Assembly: GCA_947480015.1 (NCBI GenBank)
Contig: CANKBS010000005.1
Location: forward strand, 62,001 to 126,000
Direction: 5' to 3'
From: Sphingobacteriaceae bacterium
GTDB lineage: Bacteria; Bacteroidota; Bacteroidia; B-17B0; Aurantibacillaceae
DNA: 64,000 nucleotides
Part shown: positions 1 through 9,308 of the stretch, in pieces
How the letters are laid out: each line of letters begins with the position of its first letter
Numbering within the stretch: the stretch's first letter is position 1
Notes under the pieces: generated by a model
Seen by the model: only the letters and a program-made list of their open reading frames with translations
The model's database searches: none
What the model was told of the DNA's origin: nothing
Made by a program: the position numbers and the translations under genes

Positions 1-1587
1 GCCTTTAGTAAGCATGGAGTTTTGTACATAAATTCCATCAGAGGTGGTAAAGCCAACCCGGTAACCATTATTTTTTACAATGTGTGCTATTAAACGCGTG
101 GTGGTAGTTTTACCATTGGTGCCTGTAATGGCAATGATGGGAATGCGACAATTTTTTCCCGGAGGATAAAGCATGTCGATAACCGGAGCCGCCACATTAC
201 GGGGCAAGCCATTGGCAGGCGCTAAATGCATGCGGAAACCCGGAGCGGCATTCACTTCTAAAACAACGCCACCACTGGTTTCTAAAGGTTCGCTTAAATT
301 ATTGGCCATGATGTCGATGCCGCAAATATCCAAACCTATGACCCGTGAAATACGTTCACAGATAAAAATATTGGTTGGATGCATGGTGTCGGTTACATCG
401 GTGGAAGTGCCGCCGGTACTGAGATTAGCCGTACCTTTTAAGTAACACTGCTCACCTTTTTTTAATACCGTATCTAAACTATAATTTACTTTGGCCAGTT
501 GTTCTTCGGTTTCGCGATCGATGGTAATTTCAGTCAACACATTTTCGTGTCCGTAACCCCTACGCGGATCTTTATTTTCGAGATCGATTAATTGTCGAAT
601 GGTAGATGCACCATCGCCAATAACATGAGCGGGCTCACGCAGGGCAGCAGCTATAAAGCGGTGATTAATCACCAACACTCTGAAATCGTATCCGGTAATA
701 AATTTTTCGACAATAATTTTACGTGAATATTTTTTGGCGTGATGAAAAGCAGCCATGGCTTCTTCTTCGGTTTTTACATTAATGGAAGCACCCTTACCAT
801 GATTACCATCCAAAGGTTTAAACACCAAAGGAAATTTAATGGAAGCAATGGCTTGTTTCACCTCTTCTTCATACATGATGCATAGGCCTTTGGCAACGGG
901 AATGGCCGCATCCTGTAACATGCGTTTGGTTTCATCTTTATTACTGGCCAAATCAACGGCTATACTCGACGTACGGTTGGTCATGGTAGCTCTGAAGCGC
1001 ACCTGATTTTTTCCGTAACCCAATTGCACCAACGATTCGCTGTTTAAGCGGATATAAGGAATATTACGGGCTACCGCTTCATCCACAATGGATCCGGTAC
1101 TTGGTCCGAAACGGTCATGTTCACGCATTTTGCGCATGGTGCGGATATCTTCTGTAAGATCATAAGGTTTTGAATCAACCAGTGCCTGGGCAATATTTAC
1201 CGAGGCTTTAGCGGCATACACCCCCACATTGCCTTCCATATAAGAAAACACAACATTGTAAACGCCTTTGGTACCGGTGCCGCGGGTGCGGCCGTAGCCC
1301 ACTTCCATACCGGCAAGGGTTTGTAGTTCAAGCGCAATGTGTTCAATTACATGTCCCATCCAGGTGCCTTCTTCCACACGTTCAAAAAAACCACCTTCGT
1401 GATCTTTTGAGCAGCGGTGACTAGCCATAGTGGGGAAGAGGCCTTCCAAGCGACCTAGAAATCCCGGAATTTTATTGGTGGGTAATTCCTCCAGTTCCTG
1501 AAGATCTAATTTCATTACTATGAGTTTCTTGCGGTAATTAGACCAGTAATTGGGCCCTCTCAGGGTTTTTATCTCTACTATTTGCAT
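1..1587 (-). CDS. cphA: Cyanophycin synthetase, N-terminal 529 residues (cut by window edge)
   Basis: ATP-dependent, template-independent polymerisation of aspartate and arginine into the storage polymer cyanophycin, in the cytoplasm. The reading frame is open from the ATG at 1587 to base 1, so the C-terminal part is outside the window (CphA1 enzymes are usually about 870-900 residues). Seen here: an N-terminal domain starting MQIVEIKTLRGPNYWS, an ATP-grasp region around residues 160-420 with a FPLVFKPLDGNHGKGASI stretch, and the start of the Mur-ligase-like domain with the P-loop GTNGKTTT at about 489-496. That order (CphA N-domain, ATP-grasp, Mur ligase) is diagnostic. It is divergent from cphB with about 145 bp between the starts. 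Confidence 0.95.
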   Translation of the reverse strand, partial: MQIVEIKTLRGPNYWSNYRKKLIVMKLDLQELEELPTNKIPGFLGRLEGLFPTMASHRCSKDHEGGFFERVEEGTWMGHVIEHIALELQTLAGMEVGYGRTRGTGTKGVYNVVFSYMEGNVGVYAAKASVNIAQALVDSKPYDLTEDIRTMRKMREHDRFGPSTGSIVDEAVARNIPYIRLNSESLVQLGYGKNQVRFRATMTNRTSSIAVDLASNKDETKRMLQDAAIPVAKGLCIMYEEEVKQAIASIKFPLVFKPLDGNHGKGASINVKTEEEAMAAFHHAKKYSRKIIVEKFITGYDFRVLVINHRFIAAALREPAHVIGDGASTIRQLIDLENKDPRRGYGHENVLTEITIDRETEEQLAKVNYSLDTVLKKGEQCYLKGTANLSTGGTSTDVTDTMHPTNIFICERISRVIGLDICGIDIMANNLSEPLETSGGVVLEVNAAPGFRMHLAPANGLPRNVAAPVIDMLYPPGKNCRIPIIAITGTNGKTTTTRLIAHIVKNNGYRVGFTTSDGIYVQNSMLTKG

Positions 1588-1731
1588 GGCGAAGGGGATT
1601 TGAATTTGGTTGAATTTAGGATTTGTTTTTAATTTAAACAAGGTTCTGTTTAAAATAACGTAATAAGTGAAGGCAGATAAGCACGCTCATCTCGATAATT
1701 AAGGTAGTTTTGTCCGGACATATTAAAAACA

Positions 1732-2610
1732 ATGATGGCACCTAAAGGGAAGTTAATAATAATAGGCGGATCGGTTGATAAAGGAAGTTATACAAAAGCG
1801 CCTGAAAATTTACCTCCGGATCTACGATTTTTTGAAAAAGGCATTTTGCGTCGTATCAGTGATGAGTCGGCTAAAGGCAAGTTATCGCGCGTTGAAATTA
1901 TCACAACCGCCAGCAGCATTCCGAAAGAAGTGGGTGAAGAATACATTGAAGCTTTTAAACAATTAGGTATTTTAAATGTGGGCGTTTTAGATGCCCGTAC
2001 CCGCGAAGAAGCCAATTCGGCCGAACATTTGGAACGTTTAAAAAACGCCGATATCGTGATGTTTACCGGTGGTGATCAATTACGCCTCACTTCAATTTTT
2101 GGCGGAACCGCCTTTCACCATTTGTTGCTCGATCGTTATGAGAACGACCACTTTGTAATTTCGGGAACATCTGCCGGTGCGGCAGCCAGCTCCAATAACA
2201 TGATCTACCAAGGAAGTAGCTCGGAAGCTTTACTGAAAGGTGAAGTAAAAATTACCGGTGGCTTGGGTTTTATAAATAATGTGATCGTTGATACACACTT
2301 TGTGCAACGCGGACGAATAGGACGTTTGTTATATGCCTGCGCCTCAAATCCCATCAATTTGGGTATTGGTCTGGGTGAAGATACCGGCTTATTAATTACC
2401 GAGGGACACATGATGGAAGCCATAGGATCGGGATTTGTGATTTTAGTAGATGGTACCAACATGCGTGATACCAATATTACCGATGTAAAAATGGGTGAGC
2501 CCGTTTCCATCGAAAATTTAGCGGTGCATGTGTTGGCCTTTGGCGATCATTTTGATCTGAAGACCAAAAAAATGACCTTACATCCCATTGTGAATTCGAG
2601 TGCGGATTAA
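1732..2610 (+). CDS. cphB: Cyanophycinase (serine peptidase family S51)
   Basis: Exo-acting hydrolase that degrades cyanophycin to beta-Asp-Arg dipeptides. The 292-residue protein has the S51 nucleophile motif GTSAGA with Ser at about 147, preceded by the FTGGDQ loop (111-116), and the DTHFVQRGRIGRL segment (187-199) typical of cyanophycinases. The start is ATG ATG at 1732; a -7-like box TAGTTTTG lies at 1705-1712, about 20 bases upstream, so this start fits the promoter. It faces away from cphA, so the two may be controlled from one intergenic region. Length and motifs match the family well; peptidase E-like alternatives are shorter (about 230 residues). Confidence 0.94.
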   Translation: MMAPKGKLIIIGGSVDKGSYTKAPENLPPDLRFFEKGILRRISDESAKGKLSRVEIITTASSIPKEVGEEYIEAFKQLGILNVGVLDARTREEANSAEHLERLKNADIVMFTGGDQLRLTSIFGGTAFHHLLLDRYENDHFVISGTSAGAAASSNNMIYQGSSSEALLKGEVKITGGLGFINNVIVDTHFVQRGRIGRLLYACASNPINLGIGLGEDTGLLITEGHMMEAIGSGFVILVDGTNMRDTNITDVKMGEPVSIENLAVHVLAFGDHFDLKTKKMTLHPIVNSSAD

Positions 2611-2809
2611 TTAGCCTTGAAAATTCTGAAGAACTCATGCTGCTTACTTTCCGGCGATTAACTAATAACTTTGCGACGTTTGTAATGTAATAGAAGTCTT
2701 CAGGATAAACTGGAAGCTATAATATATTTAGACAGACCCAAGACTAATGTATTATCAAATTGCGATTGTTAAAAAATGTTAACTCTCTTGCATATTTAAC
2801 AAAAATAAT

Positions 2810-2843
2810 TTTGTAATAGGGGGGGGGGGGTATTGTATGTTTG
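2810..2843 (+). promoter_or_regulatory. Promoter with 12-G tract between -33 and -7 boxes
   Basis: TTTG at 2810-2813 and TATGTTTG at 2836-2843 match the Bacteroidota primary sigma factor boxes (TTTG and TAnnTTTG). The 22-base spacer contains an uninterrupted run of 12 G at 2819-2830. The window's clearest other promoters have 19-base spacers, so loss of about three G would restore that spacing. The -7 box ends 25 bases before the ATG at 2869. Phase variation by slippage is inferred. Confidence 0.6.
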
Positions 2844-2868
2844 ACCCATCATTCTTAATCCCACTCCC

Positions 2869-4785
2869 ATGAAAAATTCAAAAGCAATCTTATTTGCTTT
2901 GCTGACCATTATGGTATTACAAAGCAAAGCCCAATGGTACGGCCAATTAAGCTATACCCACGATTCAACCATTTTATGCGCTGCAAGACGAACGACGGTA
3001 AATGCCGGTTATGTTATGGCCGGTTATAGGGGTGTGAGACAAGCTGGAAATTTTTCACCTGATTTCGTAGTAGATAAAACAGATCCGTATGGCGCATTTC
3101 CCGGCCCGACAGATTTTTCTGGCGAATACCAAATCATTCAAAATGGCTGCAGTGTCTCTGGCCCTGTAAATAATAGTTATGGTGTTGATATACTTGAAAC
3201 AAATAATGTTGCTTACAATGAGGCCTATGCAATTGCGGCCGCATTTAAGAACGGAGTTTTTTTTGCGACACTTGATCCACAAGGGAATTTTTCCAGATCT
3301 TTTTTTTGGGACTTTCCAGTTATCCCAGACCCAATGTTCTTCAAACGACCCGCTATTCGCGAATCAAAAATTCCGGGTTATTATTATATCTGTGGGGCTT
3401 ATCGTTACGACTCGGCTTATGTGATGAAAGTGAATGCAAATACAAGTCCAATTACTCCGGTTTGGAGTAATTTTTATTCCTCTCACGATATGCAGCCACG
3501 CGATCTTATAGAATCGCCCTACACTGGTGATGAGCTCATCGTTGTTGGTCGTGCTACTGCCTCGCCTACCTCAACAACTGCTGAAGATGCATTTTTCTTA
3601 CGATTAAGTGCCTATAATGGCTCAGTTTTAAGTTACAGTGTTTATAATAAACAATTCGACAGTGATGAAGGTTTTGCCTGTATTGAAACGGCCACCTGCA
3701 CCTTTGGTGGCAGCAATGGATATGTATTAGGCGGCTGGTGCAATTTTGCTACGCATACTTATACGAACCCATGTACCTTAACTTACGAGCATAATCGCAG
3801 TTTCAGCCAGTGGATGTGTAAACTCGATCAAACAGGAACGGTAATGTGGTCTTCATTAATTGAACCCTATGCTGCTTCCAGTTACACTGCATATGGACCA
3901 TGGCCGGGTTGTGCGCAAGCAACCGGTTCTTTTGCCGGTGCACCCGGCGCTGAAATAAGCAGGGTTTATGAACGGTACAATAACAATACAAACGCCTTTG
4001 AATATTACGGCACAGCCGAACAGTATTTAGCACCTTCGCCAACTGCGCCCGGTTACGCAAATATCGAAAATCTCGCGGTTTTTAAATTGGATGAAAGTGG
4101 CTCAACGGGAACACTCAGCCCAAATGAATTTCATTACCTAACGGCCAGAGTACCCCATTTTATTTCAAGTCATGCTCAGATAACGGGGATAGAGACCAAT
4201 GGGTCGAGTGGTGATGACGGTATACAAGTTTTCGGTACACGAAGTAGCGCTGGGAACAGAGAACATTATTTTGTAAAAGCTTATTTTAATGGTATGTCGG
4301 GTTGCAAGGATACTACGATTAACATTGATAATATTTATCCGGGCCCCGATAGTGTCGCTGCGCCGGGGGTTACAGTGAATACATTTAATTATATTTGCCA
4401 AAATGCGATTTCATTAAATGTTAATATTCTCACTGCAACAACCAGTGTAGCTTGTTATGCGAGTTCATTAAGTAATGGCAGTAATGCAAGGAATTCAATG
4501 ACAACAAATGTGATTAACTACAATAATGAAAATAACATTATACTTTATCCAAATCCAACAAATAATAAGCTTGTAATTGACAAAAAGGGCTTAGGTAGTA
4601 ATAAACCAATATATGCGACACTCACTGATAATTTGGGCCGAAAAATTAAAACATTTTATTGGGCAAATGCCGGTGAAAATGAAATAGAACTTAAGGCCTT
4701 GGATCTTAATAGTGGAATTTATTTTTTAAATGTTTTAACAGAAGATGGAACTGTGCATTTCAAAATTATTTATAACGCAGAATAA
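2869..4785 (+). CDS. Secreted protein with T9SS type A C-terminal sorting domain
   Basis: Function of the bulk of this 638-residue protein is not recognised. It has a Sec signal peptide (residues 1-22, ending SKAQ) and a C-terminal type A sorting domain from about residue 558 (the ILYPNPTNNKLVID motif, then GIYFLNVLTEDG and a basic, hydrophobic tail). It should therefore cross the outer membrane by T9SS and be surface-attached or released. The middle is rich in Gly, Ser, Thr, Tyr and Asn and has scattered Cys. The next gene, also a T9SS cargo, follows after 40 bp and may be co-transcribed. It lies behind the poly-G promoter. Confidence 0.85.
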   Translation: MKNSKAILFALLTIMVLQSKAQWYGQLSYTHDSTILCAARRTTVNAGYVMAGYRGVRQAGNFSPDFVVDKTDPYGAFPGPTDFSGEYQIIQNGCSVSGPVNNSYGVDILETNNVAYNEAYAIAAAFKNGVFFATLDPQGNFSRSFFWDFPVIPDPMFFKRPAIRESKIPGYYYICGAYRYDSAYVMKVNANTSPITPVWSNFYSSHDMQPRDLIESPYTGDELIVVGRATASPTSTTAEDAFFLRLSAYNGSVLSYSVYNKQFDSDEGFACIETATCTFGGSNGYVLGGWCNFATHTYTNPCTLTYEHNRSFSQWMCKLDQTGTVMWSSLIEPYAASSYTAYGPWPGCAQATGSFAGAPGAEISRVYERYNNNTNAFEYYGTAEQYLAPSPTAPGYANIENLAVFKLDESGSTGTLSPNEFHYLTARVPHFISSHAQITGIETNGSSGDDGIQVFGTRSSAGNREHYFVKAYFNGMSGCKDTTINIDNIYPGPDSVAAPGVTVNTFNYICQNAISLNVNILTATTSVACYASSLSNGSNARNSMTTNVINYNNENNIILYPNPTNNKLVIDKKGLGSNKPIYATLTDNLGRKIKTFYWANAGENEIELKALDLNSGIYFLNVLTEDGTVHFKIIYNAE

Positions 4786-4825
4786 AATTATACTATTTAT
4801 TTCCTTAACTTAGGTAAAAGAGATC

Positions 4826-6727
4826 ATGGATAAAAGAAAAATATTTTTCCTTATAATACTTAATATAGCCTTACTTGTTCATGCTCAAAAAGAAAACAGC
4901 GTTTGGCATTTTGGCTGCGATGCCGGCCTTGATTTTAATACAAATCCGCCTATCGTTTTAACAGGCACCATGTGTACTTTAAATGGTTGCTCCAGTATTG
5001 CTGATGCCAATGGTAATTTGCTTTTTTACACCGATGGTGTTAAAATCTGGAATCAAAGCCACCAATTAATGGCCAATGGCACTGGTTTATATGGCAATAG
5101 TAGTATATTTCCTGCTTTAATAGTCAAGCGGCCTAATTCAAGCAACCTTTATTACGTGTTTACAATGCATGCATTTGGTGGCGGTTTAACAAATGGAAAA
5201 GGTTTTTGTTATTCAATTGTAGATATGAGTATGGCTGCCGGTATGGGTTCGGTTACAGTTAAGAATTCCCTCATCTGGATGCCTCCAACGCAAACTACTT
5301 CCAATCAATTGACCGGAACTAAACATTGTAACGGCACTGATTATTGGATTGTTACTCATGGCATTTTAAGTACTGATTTCAGGTCATATCTTTTAACCGC
5401 AACTGGTGTAAACACTACCGGCGTGGTTACTTTACAAGGAGACACAAATCACGGTGGAGGTAGTGCTATTAAAATTTCGCCCAACGGCAAAAAAATTGCG
5501 GTGGTCATAAATAATGGGGGAACAACAGGTGCTATTGCCGTACATGATTTTGACAATAGTACAGGGGTGGTTTCATCGAATTCGATGGCATTAACGGGAT
5601 TAAGTGTTACACCTTATGGTCTGGAATTTTCGCCGGATGGTACCAAGTTATATGGTACAAGTCAATCGGCTAATCCATTGCAGAGTGCAAATATTTATCA
5701 ATGGGATCTCTGTGCTGGAAATACTAATGCTGTCAACGCTTCAATGCAAATATTGACGGGGCCAACAGGCACTTTAAATGGTGTTCCAAATATGGGCCAG
5801 GTTCAACTTGCTTCAAATGGTAAGATTTATGCGGCACGATTTGGACAGAATAGTTTAGCCGTAATCAATTCGCCAAATAATGCGGGTGTTAGTGCAAATC
5901 CTGTTATTCCTGGCCAATTTCTCTACCCAAATGGCTCTCAAGCTGGCTTGCCAAATCAAATCACCAGCCGTTTAAGAAATATAGGTAGTGTTTATACCAC
6001 AACCTTAAAATGTCAACAGGTGCAATTTTCTGCGCCAAGTCATGCACAACCTGGTGGCTGCGCAGCGACCAATTATCCTTTATTATCTTCTGTTTGGAAT
6101 TTTGGTGATCCGCTTTCGGGTAATTCAAATACGTCTACTGTTTTAAATCCGGGACATGTGTATACAGATACTGGCTCTTACATAGCCAAGCTTATTTTAA
6201 ATTATGCTTGTGTTTCCGACACATTTAAACAAGTGGTACATGTAAGTATTCCTAATCCTAATTTCAGTGTTTCAGGCCATACCGTTATTTGCAAAGGCGA
6301 GTCGGTAACATTCAGTGCCAGCGCCGCAAACAGCTATAGCTATAGTTGGAGTGGAAGTGCTTCGGGCCCAAGTATCAACGTAAACCCAATTGTAAATTCA
6401 GCCTATTTGGTTACAGCAACTAACTCACTTAATTGTACAGCAACTAAAACGGTCCAGTTAACCGTAAATAAATGTCTAGGTATTAAAGATGAAGTGCTTG
6501 ATGATGTAGCCATTTATCCCAATCCAACCACATCTAATTTATTTATCGAAACACTCAAACCTTTAAGTGTTCAAGTATACAACCAGTTAGGACAAATCAT
6601 AATAGAGCAGAACATTATTGAAACAAAAACAGAGCTTGATCTGAGCAATTTATCAAAAGGTCTTTATTTTATTAAAGTAACCGACAGCAACAGAAGCTTT
6701 ATAAAACGAATCGTAAAGTTAGATTGA
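4826..6727 (+). CDS. Secreted PKD-domain protein with T9SS type A sorting domain
   Basis: A 633-residue exported protein: signal peptide at 1-21 (ending VHAQ); a propeller-like N-terminal region to about residue 390 with repeated ISPNGKKIAV / FSPDGTKLYG blades; a PKD-like domain around 400-480 (VWNFGDPLSG...YTDTGSYIAKL); an Ig/PKD-like domain around 485-555; and a type A sorting domain from about 560 (VAIYPNPTTSNLFIE...GLYFIKV). It probably acts at or beyond the cell surface; ligand or substrate is unknown. It follows the preceding T9SS cargo by 40 bp on the same strand, so the poly-G promoter may control both. Confidence 0.85.
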   Translation: MDKRKIFFLIILNIALLVHAQKENSVWHFGCDAGLDFNTNPPIVLTGTMCTLNGCSSIADANGNLLFYTDGVKIWNQSHQLMANGTGLYGNSSIFPALIVKRPNSSNLYYVFTMHAFGGGLTNGKGFCYSIVDMSMAAGMGSVTVKNSLIWMPPTQTTSNQLTGTKHCNGTDYWIVTHGILSTDFRSYLLTATGVNTTGVVTLQGDTNHGGGSAIKISPNGKKIAVVINNGGTTGAIAVHDFDNSTGVVSSNSMALTGLSVTPYGLEFSPDGTKLYGTSQSANPLQSANIYQWDLCAGNTNAVNASMQILTGPTGTLNGVPNMGQVQLASNGKIYAARFGQNSLAVINSPNNAGVSANPVIPGQFLYPNGSQAGLPNQITSRLRNIGSVYTTTLKCQQVQFSAPSHAQPGGCAATNYPLLSSVWNFGDPLSGNSNTSTVLNPGHVYTDTGSYIAKLILNYACVSDTFKQVVHVSIPNPNFSVSGHTVICKGESVTFSASAANSYSYSWSGSASGPSINVNPIVNSAYLVTATNSLNCTATKTVQLTVNKCLGIKDEVLDDVAIYPNPTTSNLFIETLKPLSVQVYNQLGQIIIEQNIIETKTELDLSNLSKGLYFIKVTDSNRSFIKRIVKLD

Positions 6728-7190
6728 TTTTTTTTAACTGACAGTAAATTAGTTTGCAATATATTTTTCAAAGTTTCATGATTAAAAATTCGAATGAAAT
6801 TGTCGAAGCAAAATCAGGACCATAAATTGCCTATTAATTAACTTTCATTCTGTGTTTCTAAATTCATTTTCAAATTTGTTGTTGATATAGTAAGCTTTTT
6901 TAAGAATACAATATTAGACCCTAAAAATACCATAGAAGTAAATAGTGTTTGTAATAATGTATGAACTCAAATTTATTTCACTATTTATAGGCATTTCAGG
7001 CCATAATGATAATTACACGGTTTGACACCCTATCCCTAGCGCTCATTGAATTTTAAACCCTTTGTTAATCTGTTTATTTTAGTTTTTATAAAATTAAAAT
7101 CTAAATCATATTTTGATTAAAGAATCATTTTCCTGCAAATTAAAACTCTTTTTTTACAACTCTTTATTCATCTAGCTGAGGTTCGATTAA
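6728..7190. other. AT-rich intergenic region between convergent genes
   Basis: No supported gene. It holds AT-rich sequence without a convincing coding frame, and near 7028 a short fragment identical to the end of the hairpin element at 43.8 kb. Confidence 0.5.
7028..7045 (+). repeat. Remnant of modular hairpin element (18 bp end)
   Basis: The 18 bases CCCTATCCCTAGCGCTCA are identical to the reverse complement of 43825-43842, the end of the large hairpin element at 43.8 kb. An ATTTTAAA tract follows within a few bases in both places. The rest of the element is absent, so this looks like a deletion remnant. Confidence 0.55.
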
Positions 7191-8123
7191 TTAATTTCTG
7201 TAAATTCCAATAATGGCATTTTCGCCCTGGCTGATCGAAGCCCGGTACATGCCTTCTGAGTTAAAGGGTAATTCAATGTGACCATTTTTATCAATAGCAA
7301 TTAATCCGCCTTCGCCTCCAATTTTCACCAATTTATCCATCACTACCAGGTCGCAGGCTTGTTTTAAACTCAGACCTTTGTATTCCATTAAACAAGAAAT
7401 GTCATAAGCCACCACTGAGCGGATAAAAAATTCACCATGTCCGGTGCAGGATATAGCACAAGTAGTATTATTAGCATAGGTACCGGCTCCAATAATGGGT
7501 GTATCGCCCACGCGTCCGTTTTTTTTGTTGGTCATGCCCCCGGTGCTGGTGCCTGCAGCCAGATTGCCTGCTGTATCCAAAGCAACGGCTCCCACCGTGC
7601 CGAATTTTTTATCTTCGGGCAAGGTGTGATCCATGATTATGGTATCGCTTTTAAGAGCCTGTTGCAGCTGGTCGTATCGCATTTGTACAAAAAAGTAATC
7701 ATCGGGCATAAGGGCAATATTCTGACTTTTGGCAAAAGCAAGGGCTCCGGCTCCGGTCATAAACACATGTTCCGATTTTTCCATAATGCTGCGGGCCAGT
7801 GAAATGGGATTTTTTATGTTGGAAACACCGGCAACGGCTCCGGCACTTAAGTCTTTGCCGTTCATTAAAGAGGCATCCAATTCATTTTTGCCTTCATGGG
7901 TAAATACGGCCCCTTTTCCGGCATTGAACAAAGGGTTATCTTCGAGGCTGCGAATGGCTTGTTCAACAGCATCCAGACTGGCACCACCATTTTTAAGGAT
8001 GGTTTCACCGGCCAATAAGGCTTCTTTTAAAGCGCTGGTATAAGCAAGTTCTTTTTCGGGACTCATGGCCGACCGTACAATGGTTCCGGCGCCTCCGTGT
8101 ATGGCAATGGCGTATTTTTTCAT
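7191..8123 (-). CDS. Isoaspartyl peptidase / L-asparaginase (Ntn-hydrolase, family T2)
   Basis: Hydrolyses beta-aspartyl dipeptides, and often asparagine, after self-cleavage before a threonine. The motif GTVGAVALD, with the new N-terminal Thr at about residue 176 from the chosen start, and GTSTGGMTNKKNGRVGD, GAGTYA and GEFFIR are characteristic. I chose ATG at 8123 (MKKYAIAIHGGAG), because the longer frame begins with TTG and adds only six unconserved residues. Beta-Asp-Arg released by cyanophycinase is a plausible substrate given cphA/cphB nearby, completing cyanophycin breakdown to Asp and Arg. That link is inferred from context; general isoaspartyl repair is the alternative. Confidence 0.92.
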   Translation of the reverse strand: MKKYAIAIHGGAGTIVRSAMSPEKELAYTSALKEALLAGETILKNGGASLDAVEQAIRSLEDNPLFNAGKGAVFTHEGKNELDASLMNGKDLSAGAVAGVSNIKNPISLARSIMEKSEHVFMTGAGALAFAKSQNIALMPDDYFFVQMRYDQLQQALKSDTIIMDHTLPEDKKFGTVGAVALDTAGNLAAGTSTGGMTNKKNGRVGDTPIIGAGTYANNTTCAISCTGHGEFFIRSVVAYDISCLMEYKGLSLKQACDLVVMDKLVKIGGEGGLIAIDKNGHIELPFNSEGMYRASISQGENAIIGIYRN

Positions 8124-8303
8124 TTGGCTTAAAGATATCAAAAAGATTGGCAGAACTCACTAAAACTAAGCAATAGCCTCATAAAAACACCACCTAAATT
8201 AAAGCAGCAGCTCCTATTTAAACCATTTTTAGGTGGGGGGTGCGAACAAAATAATTTTACGGATATCATAAAATTTTTCTATATTTGACCTTCTGAATTC
8301 GGG

Positions 8304-9236
8304 ATGTTAAATACTAATAAACTTGTTATACTTTTTCTTTGCACGCTGTGGTCACCATTTATTACAATGGCACAAAAAGGATACCGCATTGAATATGGGG
8401 TATCAACCGGCGTTTCAAATTATTTAGGTGAAATAGGTGGTCGTGAAAAAACCGGCAGGCCTTTTGTATCGGATCTTAAACTGGCAAAAACCCGTTGGAA
8501 TGAAACTGTTTTCTTTAAGTATAAGTTTCATGAAATGTTTGCTGCCAAATTATCTTTAAATTATTCGCGCATTGAAGGTGACGATAAATTGTCTACTAAT
8601 CCTGGTCGTCGTTACAGAAACTTGAGTTTTAGGAATGATATTTATGATATTGAGTCGACTTTACAATGGTTGATTTTTGATTCTAAAAAACCGGTAGGTT
8701 TATACGCGCGTAGCAATGTGTATTTAGCAGCTTATTTATTCGCAGGAATCGGCGCTTTTCATCATAATCCAAAAACACTTTATCAAGGGTCGTGGGTTGA
8801 TTTGCAGCCAATTAAAACCGAAGGTGTAACGTATTCGCGTTGGGGTATGTGTGTGCCGGTTGGCATTGGATTTTATGCTACCATTAACAAACGACTACGT
8901 ACACACCGTTTCGGTTTTGAGATTAATTGGCGTTATACCAATACCGATTATTTGGATGATATCTCCACGACGTTTAAAAATCCGGCCGAATTGCCAAGTG
9001 CAACCGCCGTGGCCTTATCTAATCGTAATGTGGAAGTAACCAAACAACCGGAAGGATTTGCAGGTAATTATGGATGGAAAGGTGCTGATTTGAATGGTGA
9101 TCCAATTAACCAGGCGCCACGTGGTAATCCTAACAACAACGATTCTTATATATCATTTAATGTTTCTTACAGTACTGTTATTAAAACACGTTATCACAGA
9201 AGCAAAGGACGTAAAGTCCGTTCCGTATATTTTTAA
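8304..9236 (+). CDS. DUF6089 / PorG-like outer membrane protein
   Basis: The 310-residue protein has a signal peptide (1-23, ending TMAQ) followed by GYRIEYGVSTGVSNYLGEIGG, the typical opening of DUF6089 proteins, and then alternating amphipathic strands of a beta-barrel. PorG, the outer membrane T9SS component linked to the PorK/PorN ring, belongs to this family, and this genome uses T9SS. However, DUF6089 has several paralogues per genome and I cannot tell which this is. A -7 box TATATTTG lies at 8280-8287, 17 bases before ATG. A strong hairpin terminator follows the stop. Confidence 0.75.
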   Translation: MLNTNKLVILFLCTLWSPFITMAQKGYRIEYGVSTGVSNYLGEIGGREKTGRPFVSDLKLAKTRWNETVFFKYKFHEMFAAKLSLNYSRIEGDDKLSTNPGRRYRNLSFRNDIYDIESTLQWLIFDSKKPVGLYARSNVYLAAYLFAGIGAFHHNPKTLYQGSWVDLQPIKTEGVTYSRWGMCVPVGIGFYATINKRLRTHRFGFEINWRYTNTDYLDDISTTFKNPAELPSATAVALSNRNVEVTKQPEGFAGNYGWKGADLNGDPINQAPRGNPNNNDSYISFNVSYSTVIKTRYHRSKGRKVRSVYF

Positions 9237-9259
9237 ACAACATGAAGCCTAAGACATAA

Positions 9260-9290
9260 AAAAAGCCGGATCTTAAAGAGCCGGCTTTTT
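9260..9290. terminator. Bidirectional Rho-independent terminator
   Basis: A perfect 10-bp stem (AAAAAGCCGG / CCGGCTTTTT, 9260-9269 and 9281-9290) with an 11-base loop lies between convergent genes, the PorG-like gene and osmC. Flanking A and T runs allow it to work in both directions. Confidence 0.9.
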
Positions 9291-9308
9291 GTTTTTAAAT
9301 AAGTTGAT

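Noticed and set aside
173-445. 90-residue plus-strand frame
   Set aside because: Shadow of cphA, whose minus-strand frame is conserved over the whole region.
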